NCBI RefSeq assembly: GCF_020921035.1
Contig: NC_063155.1
Span: 4,387,001 to 4,451,000 of the forward strand
Direction of reading: 5' to 3'
DNA from: Rhodamnia argentea
Taxonomy: Eukaryota; Streptophyta; Magnoliopsida; Myrtales; Myrtaceae
DNA length: 64,000 bases
Position 1 is the first letter of the stretch, and the number at the start of each line of letters is the position of its first letter. Below, piece by piece: positions 12,732 to 24,810 of this stretch. Position numbers and translations under genes: made by a program. The notes beneath the pieces are model-generated. The model saw only the letters and a program-made list of their open reading frames with translations. It had not been told where the DNA came from and did not search any database.

Positions 12732-13152
12732 TTGTCTTCTTCTTCCCCATCGCCTTCCCCTCACGCAATGCAGCCGATTTCAAGCTCCGCGGACCGTCCA
12801 CTGTCTTCGAGACGCTCGACCCAGGGGTGGACAGAACAGATGGGTCGAAGGACAATGGGGCGCGAAGTGGCCCCGTTGGCTGTGTCAAAGGGGAGAGCTT
12901 AGTGAAGGAGCTTTTCTGGATGCTAGCGGGCATGAGGTCGAGGGTCGCGCTGATGCTGGCCAAGCAGATCTGGCAGTCGCAGTTGGCATCCTTACGGCAT
13001 CCGGGGAAGTAGCAGCTGTCTCTGGACTCGGCTCGGTCGTCCCGGATCGGAGTGGTGGACACGTTGGCGGTGGTGGTCACTGATTTTGCAGCAACGGAGG
13101 AGGAGGAGGAGGAGGAGGAGGATGATGATGAGTCGGAGAGAAGTTCTTTCAT
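11466..13152 (-). CDS. Conserved plant membrane protein of unknown function, three exons
   Basis: Exons (complement): 13152-12415, 12319-12170, 11753-11466. All junctions are phase 0 with GT-AG, giving 391 residues. The N-terminus has a serine run (residues 8-19). A Cys-rich motif CYFPGCRKDANCDCQIC lies at 47-63. A basic stretch and a Gly-Ser dipeptide linker (about 142-159) precede one strong transmembrane helix (about 166-189), then a predicted coiled segment (195-230). The last two exons encode WGWPLQTAGLLKTG and KWSSSVVQLDPGTLILEYKR, text that looks well conserved. I do not recognise a named family. The C-terminal half faintly recalls the ERG2/sigma-1-receptor fold (D-P-x-T...E-Y), but this is only an impression. 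The 5' leader is CT-rich (13160-13230). The exon chain is well supported by reading-frame continuity across both introns. Confidence 0.8.
12672..12730. repeat. In-frame hexanucleotide repeat (about 9 x CCCCGA) encoding Gly-Ser
   Basis: Near-perfect tandem ccccga units inside exon 1 of the membrane-protein gene. On the coding strand they encode alternating Gly-Ser just before the transmembrane helix. Six-base units change linker length without breaking the frame, so length polymorphism is likely. Confidence 0.85.
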
Positions 13153-13159
13153 GGCTGCG

Positions 13160-14185
13160 TTGGATCAATGTGTTTGATTCTCTCTGGCCGTCTCTTTCTT
13201 ATTCTCTCTGCCCGTCTCTCTCTCTCTGGGTGTGTTATGAGGGTTTCGGGGGTTTGAGATCTTCTTATCGTTTTGAAATTTGAATTCTAACGGTCGTCTG
13301 CGAGCAAACCCTACGCTACTTTTTTTTTTTTGGTCCAATAACCCTACGCTACTGATCGGCCAAGAATGGTCGGTTTGCCGAGTCCGTGCGGGTCGGGTCC
13401 GGGGAAAATACCGGACTGACCCGAGTTCCACCTCACAACTTTGGTTTAAGAACTCTGATTAAAATCCTTTTTGTTTTAAGTAAATATTTCCCCACTTTCG
13501 ATAAATAAAAAAAATAAATATTTCCCAACTCAAAAAAAGAAAAGTTTAGAGCAATATAAGGCACGGATTTTCAATTAGTTATTAAAATATTTGACAAGAG
13601 CGCGAGAACCAAGAACCTAAAACCTGTTACAAAAATAAAATTATCCTAGAATTCAATAAATTAATATACTTGATGATTTTTTTATTAGTTTCGTCCAACT
13701 TGAGCAATGAAAAATGATATCATGTTATTTGTAGCATATTTGGAGGACATATATTGTAAAACTAAAAAAAAATCATACCACATTCTTTTTTAATTAAAAA
13801 ATTACAAAAAAAAAACTTAAACTAATTTTACTAATATTACCAATAATACAAAATTTAATTGAGGGATTTAATTAAAAAAACACCAATCCAACTAAAAATG
13901 AATGAAGCACAAGTAAAATTTCCAATATATTGAAAAAAATAATCATATGTACAAATGCCTTAATAACGAATACTCACAAACTGCGTTGACACCTAAATTT
14001 TGATTTCCTTTAAATCATTTATTTAAGCATAAAATGAAATACCAAAAATTAATTCCTCATGTATTGCATTTTTATTTTTCTATCGATCATTCTTGCATGC
14101 AGACTAGAATCGAAGCAATTGAGCTTAATTTGAATAGATAGTTGAACCAAACTTAGTCTAAAACTTTCGACTAAGGCAATGGAGG
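13160..14185. other. 5' leader of the membrane-protein gene, then AT-rich spacer
   Basis: 13160-13330 is a CT-rich leader/promoter region. From 13480 the DNA is extremely AT-rich with A-runs and no supportable ORF. Confidence 0.5.
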
Positions 14186-14189
14186 GTGG

Positions 14190-16491
14190 TGTGCCAAATT
14201 CTATATCAAATTCTATATGGGGTTTGGACTCATTTTAAAATTCAATTCGGGCCATTTTTATTCATTTAATTATGTGCGGCATTTAATTAATTATCCATTA
14301 GTTAATTAAAGCCCGATTAGGCCCGGAATTGCACCGATAAGCCCATAAGATAAGACTTAGGATTTTCGGCCACGCCCATTTAGATAGATACCCATTTGGC
14401 CGAAATTCTTAGGTGTTCTAGGAGATTAGGGCTCTTCAAAATTTGGTTTAATTCAGAATATTTAAATTAATAGTCCTACCTTAGCTAGGGATTAGAGTTT
14501 TAGAGGATTGGGACTCTAAAGATCTAATGGCTCATATTCAATCCTACTCCTACTAGCATTAGAACTCTTAGCTCTATGTATACACACTTATACCTAGGGC
14601 ATTCAAAAAGGAGGCCACGCACATTGAATATATGGCCATATAGAGAGAGAGCGCAGGGGAAAAAAGAGGGCTGGCTGGGTGTTAATCGATTCGTCGTCTA
14701 GAGGCGGTTCTGAGGAGAAGGAGTACATAGCCTCCGTCCGTCGACTACGATTCTCCGAAGCCGCTCAATGGCAACAAGAGGACGTAGAGCCTCACGTCAA
14801 TTTCCTGGCGCCTCAATTCCTGAGCTTCAACTCTTGCAGCAATCTCAACCACCTCTGCAACTTCAATTTGTCCTTTTTTCCAATTGTTCATGAATTTAGC
14901 GGCACCTAGCTAAATTCCTTGCTGATCTTTTCGGATTTTCGGTGGCCAAAACCGAAGGTCCCATAGAGGACCATGCGAAGTCCACCCACAGTAGATCATC
15001 GTCAAGATCAAGAAAGAGGCCAAAGACAAAAAGACAAATAAGTTACCATGCCATCCGGGCGGATCTTTGCTCGAGCAGATCCTCATGCGGGCACACATCA
15101 ATCATAGCACCGTCGCCCAAAGTTGCTCACTTTTTGCCTTCCCGAGCTGCGGATCAATCTTGTTTTAGCGCTCAATCAGCTTAGATTTTGAGGTTATTCA
15201 GCCTTATCTTTTCATCGGGGAAAAATACATTTTTAGTGTCAAAAGTTGTATAGGAATATCACTTTGATATCAAAAGTTGTGTACGGAGATCACTTTGACT
15301 CTACGTCAGAGACAAAAAAAATTACTTTGATGCCTCTGACGAAATTTTCCGGCCAAAATTACCATGTGTCAATAACAATTAATTTTTTAATATAAAATGA
15401 CAATTAAAAATAATAATAAGTCCACGTGGACTTCTAAAACTTTAGAATAAATTAAAATAAATCAAATTCAAATTTAAAAATTATCTAAAAATAAATTCGT
15501 TTAAAATACAAATTGTATATAAAATAAAATTAAAAATGATTTTAAAATTTAACAAAAAACCTTAGAAAAAAAAAAAGACAAACCTTATCGGGAGGCGAGG
15601 GCTTGCACCCTTACCATCGCTGGGCTCGGCGACCACCGTTGGCCGTGCCCCATCGTCGCCGGCCATTGCCAGCAACGGTGGGCCGCTCTATAACTTTTTT
15701 TTTAGTGTTTTTAATTTATTTTGTTAATTTTTAACTGAATTTTTCTGTTTATTTTAAATAAAATTTGAATTTTTGATATTTTTTCCAAATTTTAGATTTT
15801 TATTTATTTTTGTAAACTAATTGAGTTTGTATTTTTATTTTTATAATATTTTTTAAAATTTTGTACCTTTTTTAATTGCTAACTTCGTCGGAGCCACGTC
15901 GGCACGAAATATTAGTAACATAATGCCACATCAGATTTTCGGAGGATCAAATCGAACTTGGCACTAAAATGATCTTTTTTTCATAAACTTGACAAATCCA
16001 AATGAAATTTTTGGCACTAAAGTGTATCCGCACACAACTTTTGGTACTAAAAGTGTAATTTTCTCCTTTTCATTGTTATTTGGTGCTTAATATAGCTGCT
16101 ATTTGGCCTTAGAATTTCTGCAATCTGGAGCTTAATTGATGACGAATTTGGGTCATATGGTCCATTTTGTTTTCTAAATCATTCAATTCACATCATTCAA
16201 TCAAAAGGGATTTTTCATGAAAATTGATATTGAAATGGCATTAATTTTTTCTAAATTAATGTAACCAAGTCCTCACGGACTCATTTTCTCTAATATGTAG
16301 AAATAAGATATTTCTCCCGATATCTTATTAAGGTTTCTAATCGACTTACCGTAAATGATTAGTGTCGGATTCAATTATAAAATAAACTTAAGTTGCGATT
16401 TGGTATGGGTTTGGGAGAGTTCGAGTTAGGTTAGTTAAATAATTAACCTGATAATTTAGTAACCTAAGGTTCCCGAACTTTAGGTCGTGAC
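14190..16491. mobile_element. Candidate LTR-like tract split by a nested TIR element
   Basis: A moderately GC region (14190-15215 and 16066-16491) has no gene but contains TATA-like words (near 14574 and 14628), a purine-rich leader, and an end reading ggtcgtgaca. This combination is typical of a long solo or truncated LTR (TG...CA). No second LTR, primer-binding site or clear target duplication was found, so the boundaries are guesses. The 850-bp element at 15216-16065 interrupts it. Confidence 0.25.
15216..16065. mobile_element. Long-TIR non-autonomous DNA element with 8-bp target duplication
   Basis: Flanked by CTTTTCAT on both sides (15208-15215 and 16066-16073). The ends are inverted copies: GGGGAAAAATACATTTTTAG... 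on the left against GAGAAAATTACACTTTTAGT... on the right, both continuing to CAAAAGTTGT. The interior is two AT-rich arms around a short GC-rich core (15590-15690). No transposase. The 8-bp duplication (8 of 9 if extended) suits hAT or Mutator-like families; the TIR motif is not decisive. Confidence 0.65.
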
Positions 16492-17456
16492 AATTACACC
16501 TAAGAGAATCTCTAATAGAGTTGATGTGTTCAGCTCTGTGTCCGTTACCATTACCATGATTTGGATGATACGATAGTCATTGTCCTCTTGTTTACGTTGA
16601 GCATGTTCGGCTCGAGTCAAATTTTGCAAAAACCAATCACGCCTTACCACATTCATTTCTAAATTTTTCATAGACAAACTTGACCTGTTGTTTCCCTATA
16701 TTTGTTGTCTAGTATTGAATGCGGATTTCGATGGTGCCGTGGATGCCGATGGGGTTCACATGCTACAAACCACGGCGGAAAGGATCCGAAAACTAGCAGC
16801 TCTCCTATTCCGCTGTGTCAGAATGTCGACGTCATCTTCGCTGGCCCTTTTAATGTATTTAGGGTAATTTGTTGCCAATTACGTCTCCGACGAGTTGGTA
16901 GATGAAAATGAAGAGCCAGCGAAAGGTTGTCGAGTATTCTTCCTCTTACCAACCGGAGACCATAAAATTATCGAGGCACCATTCAATAAGGGCGCCATCT
17001 TTGTCCATAGGGTGCAATTCATCGTGTCGAATCAACCGGAGGATGCATTGCTTTCATAGACCATATTGTTTCGTTAAAGAAGCGATCGCCCATCTCGTTC
17101 ACCAATTCAACCAAAATCATGAATACGGACGGAACGACCGATTTCATGATAGATAGCTGTTGGTGCTCGAAGCAGCCGTCGCATCGCCGAAAACCTCCGG
17201 TAGCTACCCAAAGATTTTAACAACCCTCGTAAAGTGTCCATGGAGCGTGCTACATACCCATCTCCCTCCTTGTATGTCTTTTTCAACATCTTACATGTTA
17301 AATTCTACCTTGTTCTTACTTTCAGAAGAAATTTCACAGCTTTTGTCCTATGTAGTGTACATGACCTCCAACTCTTGAACTCGATGCCTGACTGGGTCGA
17401 TTTAATGTATTGAACCAAGCTTTTTAGTTTGTGAGTTAGCCCGGACAAATAGATGC

Positions 17457-17497
<41 letters not shown>

Positions 17498-20400
17498 ATT
17501 ATCTGTGAATGAGGTAGTTATTTTTTCCCCTATACTATATATAAAACACTTTTGATATGTGTCGTTTCCCACTTGCATATGTTCGGACAATATAGAAAGT
17601 AGAGAGTTGATTATGTAACAATCTTTAAGTGATTGTAATAGTCTATTTTGCGCTATTAAAAAAATAAATAATAAACAATTAAAAAATCTTATGACGTCTA
17701 TTTCCTTCAAGAATTTACGGCTCACAAAATATTGTTACTATCATAGTCACATAAGGTCCGTAATGATATCAAAGCCCTAGAAAGTAATAGAGTACTGATA
17801 AAAATATGTTTGAATTTCATTAGATACTCAATTCTAGAAACAAAATTACATATCAACTGTAAGTTAATGCAGAAAACATGGGCATTGAAAAAGCACTGGC
17901 GACACGATTACCCGACTGTTAAAGATGGATCGAGTCATTCGGGACTCTCATCGTAACTTTAATTTCATGACACGGAAAAGCTTCTGTAGTCACATATTCG
18001 AAGGATCGTCGTGAGCGGTTGGTCACCCGACCCTTGTCCGCCCTCGTGGCCACTCGGAGACCAAATAAATAAATAAATAAAATAAAGACTCGGGGAGACG
18101 TGCCCCCCCAAGGAAATGAATTTCGCTAGGGCAATTGCGTTACAGTCTCAAACTCAAAATCGGAATCCAATTCGAGATGCCGCAGCCTTAAATGGACGGC
18201 GCAAAGCCCGGACACAGAAGTGGCCAATGGCCATGTAATTGAAATAATGTACGTTGCTGTCTCTCTGCCCTGCCTTGTCTGAATTGACCGACCCCTCATG
18301 AATGAGAAGATCTCAAAACTGTATCGCATGGGGAACAACATCCCTATAATTTTGCCTGCTGACGTACGTCTGTACACATAAATAGCGAGGAATCCATTGT
18401 ATTAACAACTGAAAATCCATTGTATTAAACAACTGAAAGTTACAATCCGCCGCCCCTTGATTATCTTTCGAGATTGACCGCCCCGAAGGGTTTGGTGAGC
18501 CGGTGCGATGTTCGTCAACGGATCTAGAGATGATTAGATGTGAAGTTAGGGTTCATTTATCGACATATCGGGGCTAAACTTTCGAGGGTTTGAGTTTGCA
18601 TTGGCTAGTTGCGTGTCAAGCTTTATGTGCTATTAGCACGGGCAAGTATTATGTTGTATCTTGTTCGATGCATGCACGGTAGTTTACCTTGAAGGGGTAA
18701 AACTATCATGATTCTATAATCGCATTTATATGGAGGGTAGAATGGAACAAATGAAAAAGGTTAAAATTAATATGTAAACTACGGTTCTAACTTTAAAAGT
18801 AGCCTATAATTTCTAAGAAATTGATTATATAATAGTTTTGAGTGATTGTAAAACTAATACATCTATTTTGGGCCATAAAAAATAAATAATACTTAATTAA
18901 ATTATTGTGGAGTCTATTCTTTTAAGAACTCGTTGCTCACAATCTATCCTTATTGTTACATTTACCCAAATATTATTATGCTAGCAAAGTCCTTTTTCCT
19001 ATTAGTATAGTTTACCGTTGTGTAAGTATATGAATACAACAATCATCATATACCCCAAAACCTAATAGATTAATCACTCTTTACATAATTGAAAATTGTG
19101 AATATGTAGACTATTCATTTTTTTATATATGGATTCCAACTAAAACAAGATACCATGTTCTACAGAATCTTCATGTGTCCGCTTGTCATGGCGAGAATTA
19201 AGAACTTATCATCTCAAATTGATTTAATAAACTCATATCATTATTCAATAAAATGATATTGTTATTTATTGGGTTTCGTACTCTTAGGGGTTGAGTGACC
19301 TTTAAGATTTTTCTCGGGAGAGTCGTTGCACCATGACTAAATTGTAAATTTTTTTTTTATCTGTCCTATCTCTAACTCTCATCGTTTTCTGACTTTTACT
19401 CGACCTTTTTGCAGAGTACGGGAATTGAACCTCTCGCCTATGATATTAGCGTCTCCGGCCTCGATCCCTTTACAAGCATAGCCGCATGCCTATTGGTTGA
19501 GTGAATTGTAATTGGCCCAATTTTATATTTCACATTCTTTGACTTTGGTTGAATTAATTATCATTTTCCGGTCCAAATTATTGAGTTTTGGACTTCCAAT
19601 AATGGATTTAGCATGTGGGAGCATATGGTGGTGGTCTAAATCAACAGGTGAGAACCCATGATTGAAACCAGGACCCCCAATGGTTAAAACTCGTGCTAAG
19701 TCGTGGAAAAGACAACACGAATAATTGCAACATACAACATGATAACCTAGGCATGGTGGAAAAAAAAATTCAACATTTCTTAGCTTTAATAATTGAAGCC
19801 CATGTCATGATGTTGAATTAGTCCTCTCTTTAGTGAAACGACCTTTGACTTGTGATGTTGTGAGATCCTAGATTTACCCTAGATATTCTTGATATTAAAA
19901 AAAAATTGAAAATAGTGAATATACATGTAATTCCTATATTTCTTGCCGGCCCACCCACAAAAAAAAACACACACACACACACACAAATATATATAGATAT
20001 ATATATTCTATATTCTTACCAAGTCATATGTATAATGTAAAGAAAAATAATTGTCAAGAAAAAGAGGGGAAAGAGAATGATTTCCTGGTTTACCACTTCC
20101 ATTATGCATGATCAGGGCCAATGATTGTATTTTTGTTCTTTCCTCTCTAGCAAGACTAATTGTATGATGCAGGCTAAAAGTCAATGGACAATCTGAAGAA
20201 AATATTGACCTAGAAAATTTGGAAAAAAAAAATAGAAAAAGAAAAAGGGTATTTGGAAATTATTTGGGGAAAATAGAAAATAAAAGGAGAGACAAAAATA
20301 GGAGCAAATCACATCCCATGAACACTTGGGTAAAGAAAGAAGCAGCCAAAATTCCCAGGGCTCAGAAGAAGCCTCCACTGAATTCAACATCCCCTGTACA

Positions 20401-20528
20401 AGACAAAAGATGAAAACTTTTCTCCTCCTTTTTTTTTTTTTTTTTTTGAGGTTCCTTTTTGGTTGGATTTTCAAGAAAGCCAAACCAAAGAACAGGAATA
20501 GAGCTAGACTTTCCTCTGCTTCCCCCAT
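16492..20528. other. Intergenic, no gene supported
   Basis: 16700-17280 is less AT-rich and has broken plus-strand reading frames (for example KIIEAPFNKGAIFVHRVQF near 16960-17020) that look like a decayed coding fragment I cannot identify. 17459-17495 is a (TA)n tract. A tRNA-like B-box (GGTTCAATTCC, minus) sits near 19425. 19969-19985 is a CA repeat. The rest is AT-rich spacer. 20000-20528 is downstream of the DUF1677 gene and probably includes its 3' UTR. Confidence 0.45.
17459..17495. repeat. (TA)n microsatellite
   Basis: About 18 uninterrupted TA units. Confidence 0.95.
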
Positions 20529-20936
20529 TCAGTACAGTGAGTACGGCGATTCATCACCAACTTGTGAAGTGCTGGTTGATCTCGAGTACTTCTTAGAAGA
20601 TGAAGAAGAAGAAGAGGAAGATGATGATGAAGAAGATGAAGAAGACGACAGATCGCCGGACCTCCTCCTCAGCATCTGCCTCATCCCATCGGCGACCCTG
20701 AACGCGGGGCTCGACTTGTACTTTCTGCAGAAGGACATGTGGGCTCTCACGGCTTCGTCAACCCCGCATGGCGTCTTGTTGCTGCTGTTGGCTCTGCTCA
20801 CTTCGTCCCTCACGGCCTCCGAGCACAACCCGCAGAGCCATTTGCCTTCGAACTTGGACTTCACTTGGGATATGTAGTCTTGGGTGCATTCCTCCTTCAG
20901 CCCGCAGCACTCGCACTTCACCATCTCGATCTCCAT
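20529..20936 (-). CDS. DUF1677 family protein with polyserine tract
   Basis: Single-exon gene of 135 residues. The start at 20936 (MEIEMVKCECCGLKEECTQD) is chosen because the plant DUF1677 domain begins there. The open frame extends upstream, but that part reads the leader and the GA repeat. The cysteines C8, C10, C11 and C17, followed by KWLCGLC at residues 32-38 and AVRDEVSR, form the domain, which is probably metal-binding. Next comes AVRAHMSFCRKYKSSPA, another family signature. Residues 97-114 are 18 consecutive serines encoded by mixed TCA/TCT/TCC codons, then a basic/Ser tail. Function is not established for the family. A TATA box lies about 170 bp upstream. No membrane segment or signal peptide. 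Confidence 0.88.
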   Translation of the reverse strand: MEIEMVKCECCGLKEECTQDYISQVKSKFEGKWLCGLCSEAVRDEVSRANSSNKTPCGVDEAVRAHMSFCRKYKSSPAFRVADGMRQMLRRRSGDLSSSSSSSSSSSSSSSSSSKKYSRSTSTSQVGDESPYSLY

Positions 20937-21106
20937 GCTCTGTTCTTGTCCTTCTCTGTCTCTCTCTTCTTTTTCACCTTTTGGGTCTTCTTTTTTTTGG
21001 AGGGGTTGTGTCTGGGAGGGCTGAGAACTCGTTTCCCAAGGAGTCTCTGAAGACTTCAGGAGCTGAAAACTGATCAATTTGGGAGACCCTGCCGTAAATT
21101 GAGGAT

Positions 21107-21118
21107 GCCTTTTTATAG
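21107..21118 (-). promoter_or_regulatory. TATA box of the DUF1677 gene, next to an imperfect GA repeat
   Basis: On the minus strand CTATAAAAAGGC is a near-consensus TATA box. It lies about 170 bp before the chosen start codon, implying a leader of roughly 140 bases. An interrupted (GA)n tract at 21137-21181 (CT on the gene strand) is immediately upstream and could bind GAGA-type BBR/BPC factors. Confidence 0.7.
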
Positions 21119-21181
21119 TTGGGCTTGACTCATGCAAGAGAGAGAGAGAGAGAGGGAGAGAGAGAGAGAGGCAGGGAGAGA

Positions 21182-22751
21182 GAAAAATCAATGCTTTCTT
21201 TACAATTTCCTTTTGAGTTGGTGCCTCAACACATGAGATAGTTTTTGGTGCCCTGACTGCGAAGTGGTGAGAAGTTCTGAATCTCTTGAAGAGGAGGGGA
21301 ACATTATATTTATGGCATATGTGCACGGATAAATTGAAGAGGTTGCACTAGGGTAGGTAAGGTAAAGTGGAAAAATGAGTCCATGCACTTATAATAGCAA
21401 TTCAATCATGTAAAATAGAGATGGCGTAAAATAGGTAAGGTATGGTTCCTATACTCGAAATTTAGAGTAGCCCTTCTATCTTTTCTTTAAAATGGTCTAT
21501 ATACTTTTGAAGAAAAGTTCACATTAGCATATTCTTTGATTTTGATTGGTGTGAAGGTTAAGTTAGAACGTCGGAAAGCACGCGCCACATTTGAACTTGC
21601 TCAGATTTCTCATGTGACGCCAAATGAGCACCACATCATCAGTATGAAAAATTATCATCAATCAAAAAAAGAAAGGGGTCATATCAATCACCGTAGAGGC
21701 TGGTGCCTCCACGAGGTGGTGGCAATAGCTATCGCCAGAAGGGTGCGAGCCTCGCGGCGGTGGCCACCCTAGGATGGGCAAATATTTGAGAGAGAGAGTC
21801 CTTGTCAACAAATTTGACGAGATTAAGTCTGTATTAGCAAAATCAGTCATCAACTTCAGCTGAGGACGAACATCTAACCATTTTGTAATAACAAAGCTGT
21901 GGCGATTTTGCAGTTCTGCTTAAGAATATTGGGACTAGCGACTTCATTATCCCACAGAGAATACAAAGGCTTGAGTTTCCGCTATTCCATCATTTTATAT
22001 GGATGACCTTTTATTTTTCATCTCTTGGCACATATATCCGAATCGTGTACTACTCTCTCTTAATCTCGAATACAGCAAGTTAAGATATTCTTTGCTGTAG
22101 AGAGCAAAGAAAGTTCGGATTCCCTGATTTTTTAAAAATTGCATGAGATGGTTTGCACCCTTTAAACACCCTCCACATCCCATCCTATACGATTAATATC
22201 GTATAATGTACACATTATATGGAGTACTCATTTATCTTGTCCATGTTAGGATTCGGCGCACAAACCACATCGAAGTAAATGGTAAAAACGAGATAGAGAA
22301 TTCGAGACACAAAATTTATCCCGATTTACCCTTAAAATGGAGCTATATTCAGTATAGGATTCCATATAATTAGCACTTCGCACCTCTCTGTTACATCACT
22401 CAATTACAAGTAAAAAAAAGCACACATGACAATAATTATTTATCAGTCCAAACCCGAATTACTAATAAAATATGAACTCAAACTATAAAAGTCATTTGGC
22501 GGCTCGAGGCTTTGCCCCATTATTCATGGAACGGGATACCGGTGCTTCCCTATCGATGGAGAGTATAAATCACACTCCAACAGTCCAAACCATTTTTTCC
22601 ATCAAGAGCACAAACTTATATGTTCCATTATTACACAGTATAATACATGGAACATCCATTGGAGACTACTCGAAAGCTCAAAACATTGGGCACAAACATT
22701 TTACTCCGTGGGGAGAGATTTTTATGCATTGCCTGCAACACATTAGACAAT

Positions 22752-22794
<43 letters not shown>

Positions 22795-24519
22795 GGAGAA
22801 AGCAGCCATAATTTACTCCATGTTCTAAGGGACATGGGCAGTGGAAAACGAGACAAAAGGTGGTCATGGGGCCTCATGAGTGGCCTTTTCAAGCATTTTA
22901 TAGAGGGACACAATTCATTTATACAATAGGAAATCGATTAGGTTAACATTAAATGTCCTTCTCCTCTCTCCTTTGTCATTTTGCAAATGCATTGGTAGTT
23001 GGAAAACCATGGTTATTCTATCCTCACCTTTTCTTTTCGCCCCTCTTTGACGGTTACTTTCAGTTGAACCGGTCGTTGATTGGGTTTTTGTCTTGGCTTC
23101 GCTGACGCCAAGCCATGGCCCTAGCTTCTGGCTCCGACATATGTTGTTTCCGTTTTCTTGTTCTTTCTTGGGGTTTGATGAACTCAATGTCTGTTTGGTC
23201 CCCCATGAACATAATAAGTTGCTTATAATGCCCAAATTAATGCGCATTTTACATGGTTGAGAACATTGTTCACGGGAAAATTATGGTTGTCGATAGACCT
23301 GACGAGACATTTCATTGGATGCCTATCCCTACTTTTCGGCCGATATCAAACTGCCCTTTATTGCACCTTGAGATTTTCCAAAGAATGCATTATGTGAGGA
23401 CAAGATCGATTCATAGGTGACATTTTTCTTTCTTCTTAAGTGAAAGGATGAGAAAGTCCACCCCGGCCAATAACTTTCCCCAAGCTTGAAATTCCACATT
23501 TCTTCTAGACTATGATAGGTTCCTAAATGGACTTGAGGATGGGCAAACCCTTACCACGTGGTCATAGAGGTGCCACTGACAAAAGATTTAATATACAGGG
23601 GTCATTCCATGGGACTATAACCATAAGCAAACCGATTTGGGTTAACACGCTAGCTACAACCACCGATGATGTTGGTTCTTTGCAAAGGGATAATCTATTC
23701 GAAAAAGGTTAACTAAATAAAGAAAAGCTAGTTATCAATAAGTTCTTGCTATCAATTTGTGGAATAAGTATATACAATACTCTTTTTTTAATTTATATCC
23801 GGAATGTGATTTCTCAAGGGAGGAAAGAATGAGCAACAAGCTGACTATTCACTTGAGACAGTTGAACCTAATTCTAGAAATGGAAATCGGTTCAGAAATG
23901 ATTGATGATCCTCTCCTTCACCTGCTTTTTGTCTTGTATTGGAAAATGATTGCATTTCAATGTAGAAGGTATATATGGTATCATGTGACTTTGATTTTTA
24001 GTCAGAATCATTTTGTCCACTTTCACACATAATGGGCATTTAAAACCCTAACCCTTCGCCATTTTCTCTTGTCCTCTCCATTGACTTGTTCATGTAAAAC
24101 CCTTCTTCCTTTTTGAAAACCTGTTCCTACACAAAATTGAAAATTCATGTGTTTGGGCCATCTTGCATCACTTTCTTGTGGACACGATGCTTCCCTTTTT
24201 TTTCGGAATCATCGCTTGAAAAGGAAATGGATTGGTTGATCGAAATAGATAATGCAATGCCTAAATTTTGCCACCCCATGTTGAGTTGCTTTACGAGTAG
24301 GGTTTTGAGCCTGCTTATCCCACGTGCAACTTGGGGTTGTTTCTCCATCGCTTTTGTCCTCCATCACGCCATCTTTTACTTGACAATATTTTCAAAAAGA
24401 GTGTTCTTGAACTTGGGATATGGCTCTTCGTCATTGGTGAGTTTCATCCGTCAAAGTTTGTAATCGGACTTCTCCTTAAGGTTCCATAGTTGTTGGATTT
24501 GACTGATAACTATTGATCA
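21182..24519. other. Intergenic, no gene supported
   Basis: Holds a perfect (GA)n microsatellite at 22755-22791. Otherwise AT-rich. ORFs of 60-116 codons (for example 24113-24463) show no domain-like sequence and differ little from random open frames. Confidence 0.45.
22755..22791. repeat. (GA)n microsatellite
   Basis: About 18 uninterrupted GA units. Confidence 0.95.
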
Positions 24520-24810
24520 TGTCAGAAACTTAGAGTATGTAAATATCGAACCATGCCTTCATCTAACAGTTTAAATTTTTGAATAGTTAGTAGTAATCCT
24601 ATCAAATATCACATGCTATTAGAGCAGGAGAACCTGGATTCAAATCTCCTAGGTGCCAATTTACCTTCTCAAATGCATATTCCCACGTCTTAGGCTAAGG
24701 CCAAAGTCTAGCCTACGTGTGCTGGGGAGTGTTATAGTTTGTAAATATTAAAAAACGTTTTCATTTAACTGTTTAAGCATTTAGACTATTGGTAGTGGTC
24801 CCAGCCCACA
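24520..24810 (+). mobile_element. TRIM-like miniature LTR retrotransposon
   Basis: Two similar short terminal repeats: 24520-24613 (TGTCAG...TCACA) and 24730-24810 (TGTTAT...CCACA). They share the pattern gtaaatat, then tca(t/c)...taac(a/t)gtttaa, then agt(a/g)gt. Directly after the left copy lies TGCTATTAGAGC (24614-24625), a close match to the Met-tRNA primer site TGGTATCAGAGC. Directly before the right copy is the purine-rich GCTGGGGAG. The 116-bp interior has no coding capacity, as expected of TRIMs. No matching 5-bp target duplication was found. A second primer site (TGGTATCAGAGG, minus, 24915-24926) with related LTR sequence follows, suggesting an inverted relative. Confidence 0.5.

Noticed and set aside
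12620-13012. Plus-strand 130-codon ORF with an Asp-Pro repeat
   Set aside because: Antisense shadow of exon 1 of the membrane-protein gene; the DPDP run is the hexamer repeat in the other frame.
16700-17280. NADFDG word as a hint of an RNA polymerase large subunit
   Set aside because: Only six residues match; the following sequence bears no resemblance to the polymerase and contains stops.
20739-21073. Plus-strand ORFs opposite the DUF1677 gene
   Set aside because: Antisense to a clear domain-containing gene and without similarity I recognise.
20937-21326. N-terminal extension of the DUF1677 frame
   Set aside because: It crosses the TATA box and the GA repeat, and the family begins at MEIEMVKCECC; treated as leader and promoter.
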